Below, piece by piece: positions 7,660-16,438 of a stretch of 64,000 nt of DNA (the stretch's first letter is position 1; every line of letters starts with the position of its first letter). The DNA lies in the NCBI RefSeq assembly GCF_000177635.2, contig NC_014836.1, forward strand, positions 415,501-479,500, read 5' to 3'. Position numbers and translations under genes: made by a program. Origin of the DNA: Desulfurispirillum indicum S5 (GTDB lineage Bacteria > Chrysiogenota > Chrysiogenetes > Chrysiogenales > Chrysiogenaceae). The notes beneath the pieces are model-generated. The model did no database searches. It was not told where the DNA came from and saw only the letters and a list, made by a program, of their open reading frames with translations.

Positions 7660-8361
7660 ATGCTGCATGCGATTACGCAGAAAAAGGGTACTCTCTACAA
7701 GCGCTACCTTGGCCATCGTGAAGATGGCCAAGGAAAAGTACACGAGGAAGATGAGTTGACGGCAATTTTACTTGGCCCTTTGGCGCTGCTGCCGCCAGCA
7801 GTTTCCGCCCGGTTCTGGTGCGAATTATTGCGTGCACGCAGCGCACCAGGTTTACCTGAGGGCTATCCTGAAAAAGCAGAAATGGTTTTTTGGCCCTCAA
7901 GATGGCGCGACGGTAAAAGAATTGAGCCAGACCTGCATGTCAAGCTGACATGGCCAGGTAATAGACAATACTCATTGCTTGTGGAGCTCAAGTGGAGATC
8001 ACCACTCAGTGGAGAGTGGCAATTACACGATCAATGGGAGAGGTACCTTTTCGGAAATGAGCGAAATTATGGCTGGCACATGTTTATTGGTATTGAGACA
8101 AGTGGGGCTCAGACTGCCCTTGCAAAAAGAGATAACTGGGCGGGGAAATTGCTTCCCATCAGCTGGTATCAGATATTAGGTATTATTGAGCAAATTCAGC
8201 GTGATCACAATCTACATGAATTACACCCTTGGGCACTTCAGGTTCAGAGAGCGCTGGACAGACTGAATATTCGCCGATTCCTTGGCTTCAGACACATGAG
8301 CTCTATTCATCATACCTTTAGCCAGGGCAATGTATTCTGGAAAGGAGAATCCCATGAGTGA
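7660..8361 (+). CDS. PD-(D/E)XK nuclease-like protein
   Basis: This 233 aa protein carries a likely PD-(D/E)XK core. IEPDLHVKL (about residues 87-95) is followed after a short loop by YSLLVELKW (about 103-111), giving the D...ExK arrangement with flanking beta strands. I infer a DNA- or RNA-cutting or nuclease-fold protein of a defence or restriction type; family assignment is uncertain. The ATG at 7660 has AAGGAG about six bases upstream. The gene overlaps the next one by 8 bases, so the two are translationally coupled. Confidence 0.65.
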   Translation: MLHAITQKKGTLYKRYLGHREDGQGKVHEEDELTAILLGPLALLPPAVSARFWCELLRARSAPGLPEGYPEKAEMVFWPSRWRDGKRIEPDLHVKLTWPGNRQYSLLVELKWRSPLSGEWQLHDQWERYLFGNERNYGWHMFIGIETSGAQTALAKRDNWAGKLLPISWYQILGIIEQIQRDHNLHELHPWALQVQRALDRLNIRRFLGFRHMSSIHHTFSQGNVFWKGESHE

Positions 8362-9022
8362 AATAAGTATTGGCACTAGTATCAAAAAGAGCGTAGAGCT
8401 GATCGAGAATGTTGGGAGGGAAGTTGAAAGCCTTTTCCAGATGATTCAGCATGAAATCAACAATGCCATTGAAGAACATGCAGTTGTGAAAAGCATCGAC
8501 GACTGGGAATACGATTGGCGATCAGACGACAATGACTGGGTAGTCAAGGATTACGCATGTTACCTTGGGATAGGGGGGAGAAAGGACAAGACAGTCCCCA
8601 AACGATATATTTGCCTGCAGGTGAGTTTAGCTGGCGATGGTATGTCGACAAAAGAAGATAATAACCAGGAGCCACTTTTGCACGTTATGTTCTGGGATGG
8701 CTATGTTGTTTTTACTGATGAGTATTACATGGTCCCATCGTGGGATGATGAAGGACTTAAACTTCAAGACGAAGTACTGTTCAACTGGAATCCTGAGGCT
8801 GAGCCTTGGGTCGATCAAGAGTGGGGTTATAGTTTGTTATTGACCTCAATCAACGACCTTGATGATATAAGAAAGAAAATCGTCAACCCGATATTTGCTC
8901 TCATCCAAGGTCAAGGGGTAGAAGGTGCTAAACTGGTTGATATTGAGGGTATTGTCCGCTATGAGCCTTCGCAAGATTATGGCTTCCGCGTAAAGATGCG
9001 CCAGTGTGAGCCTGAGAGCTGA
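8354..9022 (+). CDS. Hypothetical partner of the nuclease-like gene
   Basis: This 222 aa protein is not recognised. It is strongly acidic and rich in Trp and Tyr (for example DDWEYDWRSDDNDW near residue 50), with no membrane segment. The start at 8354 is chosen because AAGGAG ends eight bases upstream; the frame also opens at 8330 but that start lacks a ribosome site. It overlaps the stop of the PD-(D/E)XK-like gene. The acidic surface could mimic nucleic acid and restrain the nuclease, but this is speculation. Confidence 0.65.
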   Translation: MSEISIGTSIKKSVELIENVGREVESLFQMIQHEINNAIEEHAVVKSIDDWEYDWRSDDNDWVVKDYACYLGIGGRKDKTVPKRYICLQVSLAGDGMSTKEDNNQEPLLHVMFWDGYVVFTDEYYMVPSWDDEGLKLQDEVLFNWNPEAEPWVDQEWGYSLLLTSINDLDDIRKKIVNPIFALIQGQGVEGAKLVDIEGIVRYEPSQDYGFRVKMRQCEPES

Positions 9023-9033
9023 TCCTGGATTCT

Positions 9034-9057
9034 CCCCACTCTGAAAGCAGAGCGGGG
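9034..9057. terminator. Hairpin between convergent genes
   Basis: CCCCACTCTG pairs with CAGAGCGGGG around AAAG with one A-C mismatch. It lies in the 39-base gap between genes converging at 9022 and 9062, so it could serve both strands. Confidence 0.5.
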
Positions 9058-9061
9058 GGGA

Positions 9062-10525
9062 TTAATGCCCTTCAAAATACTCCACCAGCTTCACTAATGC
9101 TTCCGTATCCAGTTTGCAGTAGGCCAGCATGGCCTGCTGCAATTCTGTTTTGCGCTCGCCAGTTGTCTGGCGATGTATGGTTTCCAGGTAAGCCTGCTGG
9201 GCTTCTCCTCCATCCTGCACGCCTTCCAGGGCGCTATAATCAAGCTCCGGGGCGATGGTGGGCAGTACGGCCTTGATTGACCAGCTGCCATGCATGGCGG
9301 GATGGTAGTAGTGCGCCCTGGAAAGAGGCAGCAGGTCAACCATACGCTCCAGAATGGCTTCAATGTCGGTGGCATATTTTGGAAAGCGGATGGCAAGCGC
9401 TTTCAGCCTATCTCTTTCAAAGTGACTGTACACGAAAATTGGCCCGCGTTTGCCAAGGGCGGGAGTTAACGTCTCCAGAAATGGTTTGCTGGGGTCTTTG
9501 CCGCTGATGTCCAGGAATTCGGTGTGGCTGACGGTGCCGTTCTTGCCTGCTTTGTGGCATGACCACTGGAAGGGTATCTGCTGGTAAGGGCGGGTGCCTT
9601 TCCAGGTGGGAACGATAAACTGGATGGTTTCGAAGTCGAGGAAGTAGCGGGGATATGCAAGCGAACGGAGGTGTTCCCCGGCTGCGGGGTCGAGTTCTGC
9701 TTTGCCACTGCGGCAGGCACGCCAGATGCGCAGGTGCTTCTTGTTGTTTCCAAGCAAGGCCTTGGGCACTTTGCGCAGATCGGTGTAACCCTGTTCCCGC
9801 AGCCTGTTTATTGTGTTCCCCTGATTCCCGAGGTCTTCCGGGGGATACTTTGCGGCTTTGTATTCATGGGCGCAGTGCTCCACGTATGGGCACTCAAAGG
9901 GCTCTTTGCAGTGTTTGCCGGGCTCGATTATGGGCTCACTCTTTTCGTTCAGGGTGGCAAATGCTGCTTTGGTCCAGTGGGGAACCTGCTTGAGCAGGGC
10001 ATCTGTGTCTTTGGTTATATCGGCAAAGGTGAAGAGGCCATCGTATTGTTGTTTGCCGGGGTACACGAAGGTTTTGTTGATATGGGCAAGCTGGGTCCTT
10101 TTTACGGGAAGGCCTGCCTGCTGGCATACCCAGGCCTGGATGGCGGCATCTTCCAAATGGTAGCCCTGGATTTCAGTTGACGACTTTACTTCCACAATGT
10201 CGTATCCGCCACGAACCGGTTGCAGAATATCTACCCGCACCAGAACCCTGCTATGGCTGAAGGTGGCTTCGAAAAGTGTTGGTTTCGGCTTTCTGTTCAA
10301 AAGGTCTGTGGTGAGGGCAATGGCATCGCTCAGCTTTTCCGCCTCGATCATTCTTCCACCAGGAAAGAGGCTGCAGGCAACTTCCCCGGCGTGGGTTCCT
10401 GCCTGCATGCGGCTCTGTGCAGATGTGGATGCCTGGGTGTCGAGGTCGGGGCGATGTACACGCAGCCAGAGTCGCCTGGCACACTGGCGGTGTTCAATGA
10501 TACGGGATTTGGAAAGGTGCTGCAT
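9062..10525 (-). CDS. DUF2779 nuclease: Cas4-like plus DEDD exonuclease-like domains
   Basis: This 487 aa protein has an N-terminal Cas4/PD-(D/E)XK region: CARRLWL near residue 15, the EVKSSTEIQGYH core near residue 112, and iron-sulfur-type cysteines HCKEPFECPYVEHC near residue 205. The C-terminal half looks like an RNase H-fold exonuclease: YFLDFETIQF near residue 290, YSHFERDRL, then YCKLDTEALVKL near the end. DUF2779 proteins have no established role; a processing or defence nuclease is inferred. An AGGAGG site precedes the ATG. Confidence 0.8.
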   Translation of the reverse strand: MQHLSKSRIIEHRQCARRLWLRVHRPDLDTQASTSAQSRMQAGTHAGEVACSLFPGGRMIEAEKLSDAIALTTDLLNRKPKPTLFEATFSHSRVLVRVDILQPVRGGYDIVEVKSSTEIQGYHLEDAAIQAWVCQQAGLPVKRTQLAHINKTFVYPGKQQYDGLFTFADITKDTDALLKQVPHWTKAAFATLNEKSEPIIEPGKHCKEPFECPYVEHCAHEYKAAKYPPEDLGNQGNTINRLREQGYTDLRKVPKALLGNNKKHLRIWRACRSGKAELDPAAGEHLRSLAYPRYFLDFETIQFIVPTWKGTRPYQQIPFQWSCHKAGKNGTVSHTEFLDISGKDPSKPFLETLTPALGKRGPIFVYSHFERDRLKALAIRFPKYATDIEAILERMVDLLPLSRAHYYHPAMHGSWSIKAVLPTIAPELDYSALEGVQDGGEAQQAYLETIHRQTTGERKTELQQAMLAYCKLDTEALVKLVEYFEGH

Positions 10526-10673
10526 TGGCCCTCCTGGATATGGTTTTCTCTCTTAACAGCCTTTCTTGGTAGGGCTTTGCGGGCTTTGTGTGAGACCCTC
10601 TTATTTAGTTGCCGTATCCCGTGAATAGTTACGTATGCACCAGGTAAAATAAAGATAAAACCGCTCTTTGTCA

Positions 10674-10726
10674 GTAAAACAATTGCCCCATGTGTCCTGC
10701 TTCATGGGAAGGATACACGGGGCAAT
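10674..10726 (-). terminator. Terminator downstream of the double-AAA+ gene
   Basis: ATTGCCCC (10682-10689) and GGGGCAAT (10719-10726) enclose further pairing (TGTGTCC with GGATACA). On the minus strand the stem is followed by TGTTTT. It separates the AAA+ gene from the DUF2779 gene. Confidence 0.65.
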
Positions 10727-10805
10727 GGAGTAACCGCAGTCTCAATCCACTTCAATAACTGCTCGCGGGTGGGAGCCATACTGGCGCAAATACGCCATGA
10801 ACTCC

Positions 10806-12905
10806 TCAACCGCAAGTGGAAAGAAACCCAATGCCTTTGGCATTCGCCACTCCCTCTTTGGCCGCCATTTCCTCGCGCAGCATATTCAGCAGGTACTGCT
10901 GGTCGCGCAGCTTGCCAAGGATTTCCGCCTTGCGTTTCACGACGGCAAAGTCTCCCGGTGTCAGGCTCGTAAGTCCGCCCAGCGTTTCCATGGGAACCCG
11001 AATGCCCAGGAAGTGCCTGCAGGCCTGGGCAACCTGTGCAGCGCTGAGGTAGGTGAACTGGCACTTGATGGTGAAGCGGCGCAGTGATGCCTGGTCGAGG
11101 CGATCCATCAGGTTTGTGGTGCAGGCAAATGGCAGGGGGTGGCACTCCATCCAGGTCAGCATTTCGTTGACCTGGGAGACTTCCCAACTGCGCACAGCGT
11201 TCCGGCGATCGGAAAGCAGGGAGTCGGCCTCGTCAAAGACCAGAAAGCTTTCCGTGTCCCGTGCTTCCGCAAAAGCGGCTGCGATATTGCGTTCATTCTG
11301 GCCCACATACATATCCAGCAGGTCGGAGGCGCGCTTGACGAGAACGGGCATGTCCAGTTTATTGGCCAGGTGGCGCACGTAGGCGGTTTTCCCGGTACCT
11401 GGCGGGCCACTGAGACACAGGGAGAAGCTTCTGGAGGGGCTTTTGATCAGAGCGCTGGTCAGCTCTTCAAGGTTTGTACTGCAGTTGGTAAGGCTCTCCA
11501 TATACGGCTGGTTTGCCCCGCCTGACCCCACTTCTGCTTTCTCCTTACCGCCGTTAATGGCCTTAATCAGGCCGAAAGCGGCAAAGCGAAAGTCGTCCAG
11601 CGTGTTGTCCATGGCGCTGGCGTAAATGGTGGCGCTCTTGGCTATGGCCGGGGAGACATCCACCTGGCATAGCTGCTCCATATCCCTGTTGCCGAGGTTG
11701 ATGTTCTGGCTGCGTATAATGCGCCGCCAGAGCTTCTTGCGCATATTTGCCGGGGGATTTGGCATTTCGATAGCCAGGGACATGCGCCGCACAATGCTCT
11801 CGTCAAGAAGCTGGACGTTGTTGATGATCCAGAAAGTGGGGACCGGGTTCTCCTCCAGCATGCGGTTCATGTAAACCTTCGAAGACGAGCGGCCTTTAGG
11901 GGAAATACCAAAGAGTCCAGCAAACGGAGACATGTCAAACAGGTCGTCAATTTCGTCAAAGAGCAGAAGCTTGCCGCCGTTGTTGGCAAAGAGCCGCTGG
12001 CAGAGGTTATAGGAGCTGATGCGCTCGCGGCGGGTAGGCTCTTCTCCGCCACTATCGCTTTCTGCAACCGCATAGAGCTCCATCTTCAGGCGCTGGGCCA
12101 GGGTTTTGCAAAACTCGGTCTTGCCCGTTCCCGGTGGCCCGTAGATGAGAATGTTGACGCCCTTGAGGCGCTTTCCCGCTGCCTGGGTCAGAAACCTCTC
12201 CAGCTTCTCGCGCGTGAAAGCCATGTGTTCGAAGTCACTCCAGCGCAGGTTTGCCTGGAGGGGATTGCCGGTGATGGAGTGGCAGATATCCTCTGCATCG
12301 CCCTCAGATGCATAAATGGCATCGGTGAAGGCGCTCCCCACTTCGTATGAATGTACAAAGTGGCGGGACCGCTGATCCAGCTTTTCAACGATGCCAAGAC
12401 TCATCAATGGTGCGCCTGCTTTGAGTCTGCTGTTGATGAAGTCGCGTTTGACGCCGAGCAAGACGGCAAGCGTGCTGGAAACACTGTCGAATTTTCGGTA
12501 GCAGGAGTTGAGTATTTCTTCAAGTGGCTCATAGCAGTCACAGCGCAACATAATGCCCAGAATTTGCTGGTCAACCTCCTCCAGCCCAAGGGCCTTGCAG
12601 AGCTGACGAATGTTGCGCTCCAGCATGCCCGGAAGGGTTTTTGGCAGCTCTGCTACCGCAGCCTCCAGAAGCTTTACAAGCGCTCCATGGACTTTCTTTC
12701 GGCTGCTCCTGTCGGCCTTGGGGCGATCATCATAGCCGCTGTTGGCCAATTCGGAAAGGGACGGCGGCAAACGCAAGCCGATATCCTCACTGCGGGCATC
12801 AAGAAAATCTACAACCTCTGTGAGCTGGCGCACACTCTGCAAAGCCCTGGCCTGAAGCATGTTGAGGATATACTGGCAGATGGTGAGTTGTTCGAACCGA
12901 TCCAT
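10806..12905 (-). CDS. Double AAA+ ATPase, C-terminus probably frameshifted
   Basis: This 699 aa protein has two AAA+ modules: Walker A GPPGTGKTEF near residue 255 with Walker B LLFDEIDD, and Walker A GPPGTGKTAY near residue 500 with Walker B LVFDEADS. The N-terminal 200 residues are helical. The start at 12905 has AGGAGGG before it. The frame ends GIGFLSTCG at 10806. Removing one base from the A3 run at 10820-10822 would give GFLPLAVEEFMAYLRQYG and a stop at 10742. The present end is therefore likely a frameshift that replaces about the last 26 residues. Substrate unknown; possibly a defence or remodelling ATPase. Confidence 0.8.
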   Translation of the reverse strand: MDRFEQLTICQYILNMLQARALQSVRQLTEVVDFLDARSEDIGLRLPPSLSELANSGYDDRPKADRSSRKKVHGALVKLLEAAVAELPKTLPGMLERNIRQLCKALGLEEVDQQILGIMLRCDCYEPLEEILNSCYRKFDSVSSTLAVLLGVKRDFINSRLKAGAPLMSLGIVEKLDQRSRHFVHSYEVGSAFTDAIYASEGDAEDICHSITGNPLQANLRWSDFEHMAFTREKLERFLTQAAGKRLKGVNILIYGPPGTGKTEFCKTLAQRLKMELYAVAESDSGGEEPTRRERISSYNLCQRLFANNGGKLLLFDEIDDLFDMSPFAGLFGISPKGRSSSKVYMNRMLEENPVPTFWIINNVQLLDESIVRRMSLAIEMPNPPANMRKKLWRRIIRSQNINLGNRDMEQLCQVDVSPAIAKSATIYASAMDNTLDDFRFAAFGLIKAINGGKEKAEVGSGGANQPYMESLTNCSTNLEELTSALIKSPSRSFSLCLSGPPGTGKTAYVRHLANKLDMPVLVKRASDLLDMYVGQNERNIAAAFAEARDTESFLVFDEADSLLSDRRNAVRSWEVSQVNEMLTWMECHPLPFACTTNLMDRLDQASLRRFTIKCQFTYLSAAQVAQACRHFLGIRVPMETLGGLTSLTPGDFAVVKRKAEILGKLRDQQYLLNMLREEMAAKEGVANAKGIGFLSTCG

Positions 12906-12970
12906 GTCGCCCTCCTGAAGTGTTTGTGGGGGCATAATGGCATAGGGCGGCGACAGGATGTGTCGCTTAG

Positions 12971-13120
12971 CAGGCTGCTGAAAAACCCCCATCTGCGGTG
13001 TTGCCCGCTGTCGCGCGTCATTGCAACGTACGGGGAGTATGCTTCATTCCACGCTCCGCGAGCACCTTGCACCTGAGCATTTTTCAATTGCCTGCATGAT
13101 TTGAGGTATTTCAGTAAGCT
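12971..13120 (+). repeat. Dispersed palindromic repeat, copy 3
   Basis: Full-length copy: CAGGCTGCTGAAAAA at 12971, core CGTACGGGGAGTATG, right arm TTTTTCAATTGCCTG near 13080-13094, and tail TTCAGTAAGCT to 13120. It abuts the weak attC-like segment at 13134. Confidence 0.85.
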
Positions 13121-13133
13121 GTAAGGAGATACC

Positions 13134-13201
13134 GTCCAGTTGAAAAGTGCTTCAGGAGCATGTTGCTAGCAAGGTGGGTGTCTTAAGCGTATTTGTTAGG
13201 C
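13134..13201 (-). other. Degenerate attC-like site
   Basis: On the minus strand it opens with GCCTAAC (perfect RYYYAAC), whose TAA is the stop of the 13196-13594 gene. It continues AAATACGCTTAAG, which partly pairs with CTGAAGCACTTTT near the other end, around a TTGCTAGCAA loop. The distal end (CAACTGGAC) only resembles GTTRRRY. This is weaker than the site at 4759. Confidence 0.3.
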
Positions 13202-13594
13202 GCCGTTCTTGAAGAGCTTTGCAAGGATGGCCGATTGTACATCTGGGTGAAACTCCTCGTACATTGTGTTCCGTCTCACGTTATTTTTTTCCGTTGGCTT
13301 TGGGACTCGGAAGTGCTCAGTGACCAGCCACTTAATGTCTCTGCCAGCTGAAACCACCTGGCTGTTCAAAACGACCTGATCGGTGGTGATGATCCCGATT
13401 CCTTTTATGACAATATCTTTGCTCGACGGAGGGGCTGATTTGATGTAAACAATGTCGCCCACCTTCAGGGACCGGATGAACTGATGAAGCTCAGGGGCCT
13501 TCGAGGCATCCCACCCAGGGCCGGCAATGTTGCACTTAATGAATTCTTCGCTTACATCTTCGTTGTAGTGCGCGCCAATGGCAAAAATTCCCAT
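13196..13594 (-). CDS. Small PUA/EVE-like domain protein
   Basis: This 132 aa soluble protein reads like a PUA/EVE-type nucleic-acid-reading fold. MGIFAIGAHY opens it, GPGWD lies near residue 28, and a VGDIVYIKS strand near residue 47 is followed by IVIKGIGIITTD. EVE-like domains bind modified bases and occur with restriction and defence genes; the assignment here is tentative. AGGAGAAAGAT precedes the ATG. The stop codon overlaps a possible attC site, so it may be a cassette gene. Confidence 0.6.
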   Translation of the reverse strand: MGIFAIGAHYNEDVSEEFIKCNIAGPGWDASKAPELHQFIRSLKVGDIVYIKSAPPSSKDIVIKGIGIITTDQVVLNSQVVSAGRDIKWLVTEHFRVPKPTEKNNVRRNTMYEEFHPDVQSAILAKLFKNGA

Positions 13595-13693
13595 ATCTTT
13601 CTCCTGTTTCGTGCCTAATCTGTGTAGTCCTTGCGTGGAGCGAAGAAAGTGGCAAGATCCGTGAAAAGGGTAAGTCAGGTTGGGGTGATAGTT

Positions 13694-14926
13694 CTACGCC
13701 TTATCCGCTTCAGTAGATAAGTCTTTTTGAGTGAAGTACTTGATCCATAATGCAAATGCAATCCATTGTAGCCGGTAATACCCTTTTACCCCCTCCTTGA
13801 CTAAAATTATGTTTCTTGTTTTTAATGCTGATATAGCGTTATTTAATGTTTTTTCTGAGCCCCTGAACTTTTTCTTTATTTCTTCTTTTGTTATCCAGTC
13901 GCTGCCCTTCTCTGACATTATAACCAAAACATCACGATATGATTCACTGAGTATTTTATTAAAAAACATATCTTTATAGTACCTATCTCCAATTAGGCGC
14001 AATGAATTTGATATTGATTCATTCACATCATGCCCATCAATTATATGATCACTGTTTTGTTCAAATGCGCAATATGCTAACTGTTGAATGAAGTGAGGAT
14101 AACCTTCAGAAATTAGGTATATTGTGTCTACGGCAGCATCGGCTATTTCGATTAATACTTTTTGTTCATTTTTTACTTCAGTTAGACCTGATTCTATCAC
14201 TGCACGTGTGTCTTGTTTTGATAGTGTGGCTAATTCTAATTCTTCAAATATCCTTAAAGAAGACTGGTGGCTTTCACGTAATTTGTTCCTAACTTCTGGT
14301 AAGCCAGCCATTACGAATAGTACATTTTCGCAATTTTCTGATATTAGTTTTTCATTTAATATTTTGAGGAAAGAGCCAATTTGTAGTTCTTCTGGTGAAT
14401 TATCAGCCTCATCAATAAAGATAACAATTCCATCTTTTTTTGTCTTATCGTCACAGATAATTTTAATTGTATCTACCAGTGAGTAAATTGCATTGTCAAC
14501 TATGTCCTGAATCTCAGCTGGATTTAATTTAACGCCACCAACTTCAAGGCGTTTCACAAAACTCCAAACATCCTTTACCTTTTGAAGAACATCATTTTCA
14601 TTGCGTAACTGTCTTTCGATTTCAATATTAAGCTTTTGAATGAAACGAGTTGTGTTCATGCGATTGTCAATGGTAATGAAGACGTTTAGAAAGTTGAATT
14701 TCTCTTGATCCATTGAAAGTATATCGCCATTAGCAATAAATTTTGCATATAGCAATAAAGAAGTTTTTCCTATACCCCTTTCGCCAACAAACAAAAGATT
14801 AGTTGGGTTCCCTGCTTTAGTCTCTCTTAGAGATTTGTCAATTTTGTATAATTCATTATAACGACCTGAAAAAACACCGCTATATACAGGCTTGGTTGGT
14901 TTAAATGGGTTCGTAAATTTACTCAT
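13694..14926 (-). CDS. AT-rich AAA/STAND-like ATPase
   Basis: This 410 aa ATPase has Walker A GERGIGKTSLL near residue 46 and Walker B GIVIFIDEAD near residue 165. It then has a sensor-like region (NVLFVMAGLP) and a C-terminal winged-helix-like region (WITKEEIKKKFRGSEKTLNNAISAL). The layout resembles archaeal-type/ORC-like or TniB-like ATPases; the partner is unknown. The start MSKFTNPF at 14926 is preceded by GGGCAG. Codon use is far more AT-rich than its neighbours, a clear sign of transfer. Confidence 0.75.
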   Translation of the reverse strand: MSKFTNPFKPTKPVYSGVFSGRYNELYKIDKSLRETKAGNPTNLLFVGERGIGKTSLLLYAKFIANGDILSMDQEKFNFLNVFITIDNRMNTTRFIQKLNIEIERQLRNENDVLQKVKDVWSFVKRLEVGGVKLNPAEIQDIVDNAIYSLVDTIKIICDDKTKKDGIVIFIDEADNSPEELQIGSFLKILNEKLISENCENVLFVMAGLPEVRNKLRESHQSSLRIFEELELATLSKQDTRAVIESGLTEVKNEQKVLIEIADAAVDTIYLISEGYPHFIQQLAYCAFEQNSDHIIDGHDVNESISNSLRLIGDRYYKDMFFNKILSESYRDVLVIMSEKGSDWITKEEIKKKFRGSEKTLNNAISALKTRNIILVKEGVKGYYRLQWIAFALWIKYFTQKDLSTEADKA

Positions 14927-15190
14927 ATATCTGCCCTTTCGCGCTCGCAACGTCCGTAGAACTACGAATTGGTGTCACATGCGACTCTAAGTGTTTCTTA
15001 ATAATAGAATAAAGTGTCGTGTAAGATGCTGCCTTCAAATAGCATGCCATATAACTTTCTTATTCGCAATGGTTATGGGGGCAAAGGGAAAGGAAAGTAG
15101 AGTCTATTGCTTATAAAGTTTCGCTATTACCATTACAGTTTCCATGCCTTTCTTTGTGTCTTTGAGTGAGGCCTGGTATTTCTGCACTCA

Positions 15191-15221
15191 AGTGCCGCAG
15201 TGCCGCAGTGCCGCAGTGCCG
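15191..15221. repeat. Short tandem repeat, 8-bp unit
   Basis: AGTGCCGC is repeated three times and then partly (AGTGCCG), 16 bases before the fic stop codon. The rest of 14927-15236 is AT-rich with no gene, promoter or RNA that I can support. Confidence 0.7.
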
Positions 15222-15236
15222 TGGTGGCGCAGGCGA

Positions 15237-16307
15237 TTAATCCATATCTGCCAATATGCGGTAGAGTTGTGAATTGACGTAGTAACTGGAACGGCCAACC
15301 TTGTGTTTTTGCAATATTCCATCATTTGCCAGGGTGTCCAGGTATTTTGTGGCTGTCAGGCGGGATACATTCAGTTCCTGTTCGATAAACTGGATTTTGG
15401 TGTAGGGATGGGCGAAAAGGTTGTTCAGAAGATCCTGGCTGTAAAAGCGATATGTGCTGCGCAGGTGGCGCTTCATGTCTGTAAAGAGGTTATGAATTGC
15501 CCTGATCGTGGCGATGGTTTCCCGTGAGGTGTGTTCGACTGACTGCAGCATATACAGCACCCACTCTTCCCAGTGCCCATTTTCATGGACTGCTTGCAAC
15601 AAGCGGTAGTAGTCGAGCTTGTGGCGGGAGATATAGCGACTGAGGTACAGCACTGGAATGTCAAGTAGGCCTTCCTTGACCAGGTAGAGTACATTGATGA
15701 GTCGTCCGGTGCGGCCGTTGCCGTCATAAAAGGGATGGATGCTTTCAAATTGATGGTGTATGAGCGCCATTTTTATGAGTGGGTCTGCATCGAAGAGTTC
15801 CGGTTCATTGATAAATGCTTCCAGGTCGCGCATCAGTTTGATCACTTCCTGAGCGTTCTGGGGTGGAGAGTAGACTACCTGGCCGGAGCTGTTTTTCAAA
15901 ACGGTACCTGGCAGTTTGCGAAACCCCGCTGCATTGAGCTCCAGTTCAGACTGCATTGCCAGTATATGCTGGTTAAGGAGCAATCCGGTCTGTTGCACGG
16001 ATTTAAAGCCTATCCAGAGAGCCTGGCGATAACGCATGACTTCTTTGGCTGCGGCATTTCCTGCGTTCCTCAAAGCAATGTCATCTTTGTACAGCTCATC
16101 GTGGGTGGTAATGATGTTTTCAATTTCTGAGCTGTCTTTTGCTTCTTGAATGCCAAGAGTGTTGATAAGTATCTCTTGATGGGGGATAGACGCAGCCACA
16201 CCCTTCAACTCCGCCAGCTGCCGAGTGGACGCGGCCAGTTGCCTCAAGATTGACCGACTGAAAAACCGGCTAGGGTCAAGCTCGGTAAGTGATGGTAAAG
16301 ATGTCAT
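15237..16307 (-). CDS. Fic-family AMP-transferase
   Basis: This 356 aa Fic protein has the catalytic motif HPFYDGNGRTGR near residue 195. These enzymes transfer AMP or related groups to protein hydroxyls. SSEIEN near residue 60 matches the inhibitory (S/T)xxxE(G/N) helix, placing it with self-inhibited class II Fic proteins. The C-terminal 80 residues look like a winged helix (LNVSRLTATKYLDTLANDGIL), as in Fic/DUF4172-type regulators. The start MTSLPSL at 16307 has GGAG before it; a longer frame to 16400 overlaps the promoter palindrome. Confidence 0.88.
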   Translation of the reverse strand: MTSLPSLTELDPSRFFSRSILRQLAASTRQLAELKGVAASIPHQEILINTLGIQEAKDSSEIENIITTHDELYKDDIALRNAGNAAAKEVMRYRQALWIGFKSVQQTGLLLNQHILAMQSELELNAAGFRKLPGTVLKNSSGQVVYSPPQNAQEVIKLMRDLEAFINEPELFDADPLIKMALIHHQFESIHPFYDGNGRTGRLINVLYLVKEGLLDIPVLYLSRYISRHKLDYYRLLQAVHENGHWEEWVLYMLQSVEHTSRETIATIRAIHNLFTDMKRHLRSTYRFYSQDLLNNLFAHPYTKIQFIEQELNVSRLTATKYLDTLANDGILQKHKVGRSSYYVNSQLYRILADMD

Positions 16308-16352
16308 TTGAGAGCTCCGCTGGCTTGTTTTGTATAGTTTTGGCAGATTATT

Positions 16353-16377
16353 TATACATAGTAACACGATATGTATA
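16353..16377. promoter_or_regulatory. Inverted repeat upstream of fic
   Basis: TATACATA (16353-16360) and TATGTATA (16370-16377) form 8-bp arms with a 9-base spacer, about 46 bases upstream of the fic ATG. It is a candidate operator, perhaps for the Fic winged-helix domain itself or the adjacent WYL regulator. Confidence 0.4.
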
Positions 16378-16438
16378 GGAAAGTAGTATCTTCTATGCAT
16401 ATCAAGTTACCCTGATACCGATTCCCTCCAATTCATCT

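Noticed and set aside
11053-11525. Plus-strand frames opposite the double-AAA+ gene
   Set aside because: They are antisense to conserved Walker motifs and have no ribosome sites.
15191-15221. Tandem AGTGCCGC repeat as a phase-variation switch
   Set aside because: It lies outside coding sequence, downstream of the fic stop, and at no promoter spacer that I can identify, so a switching role is not supported.
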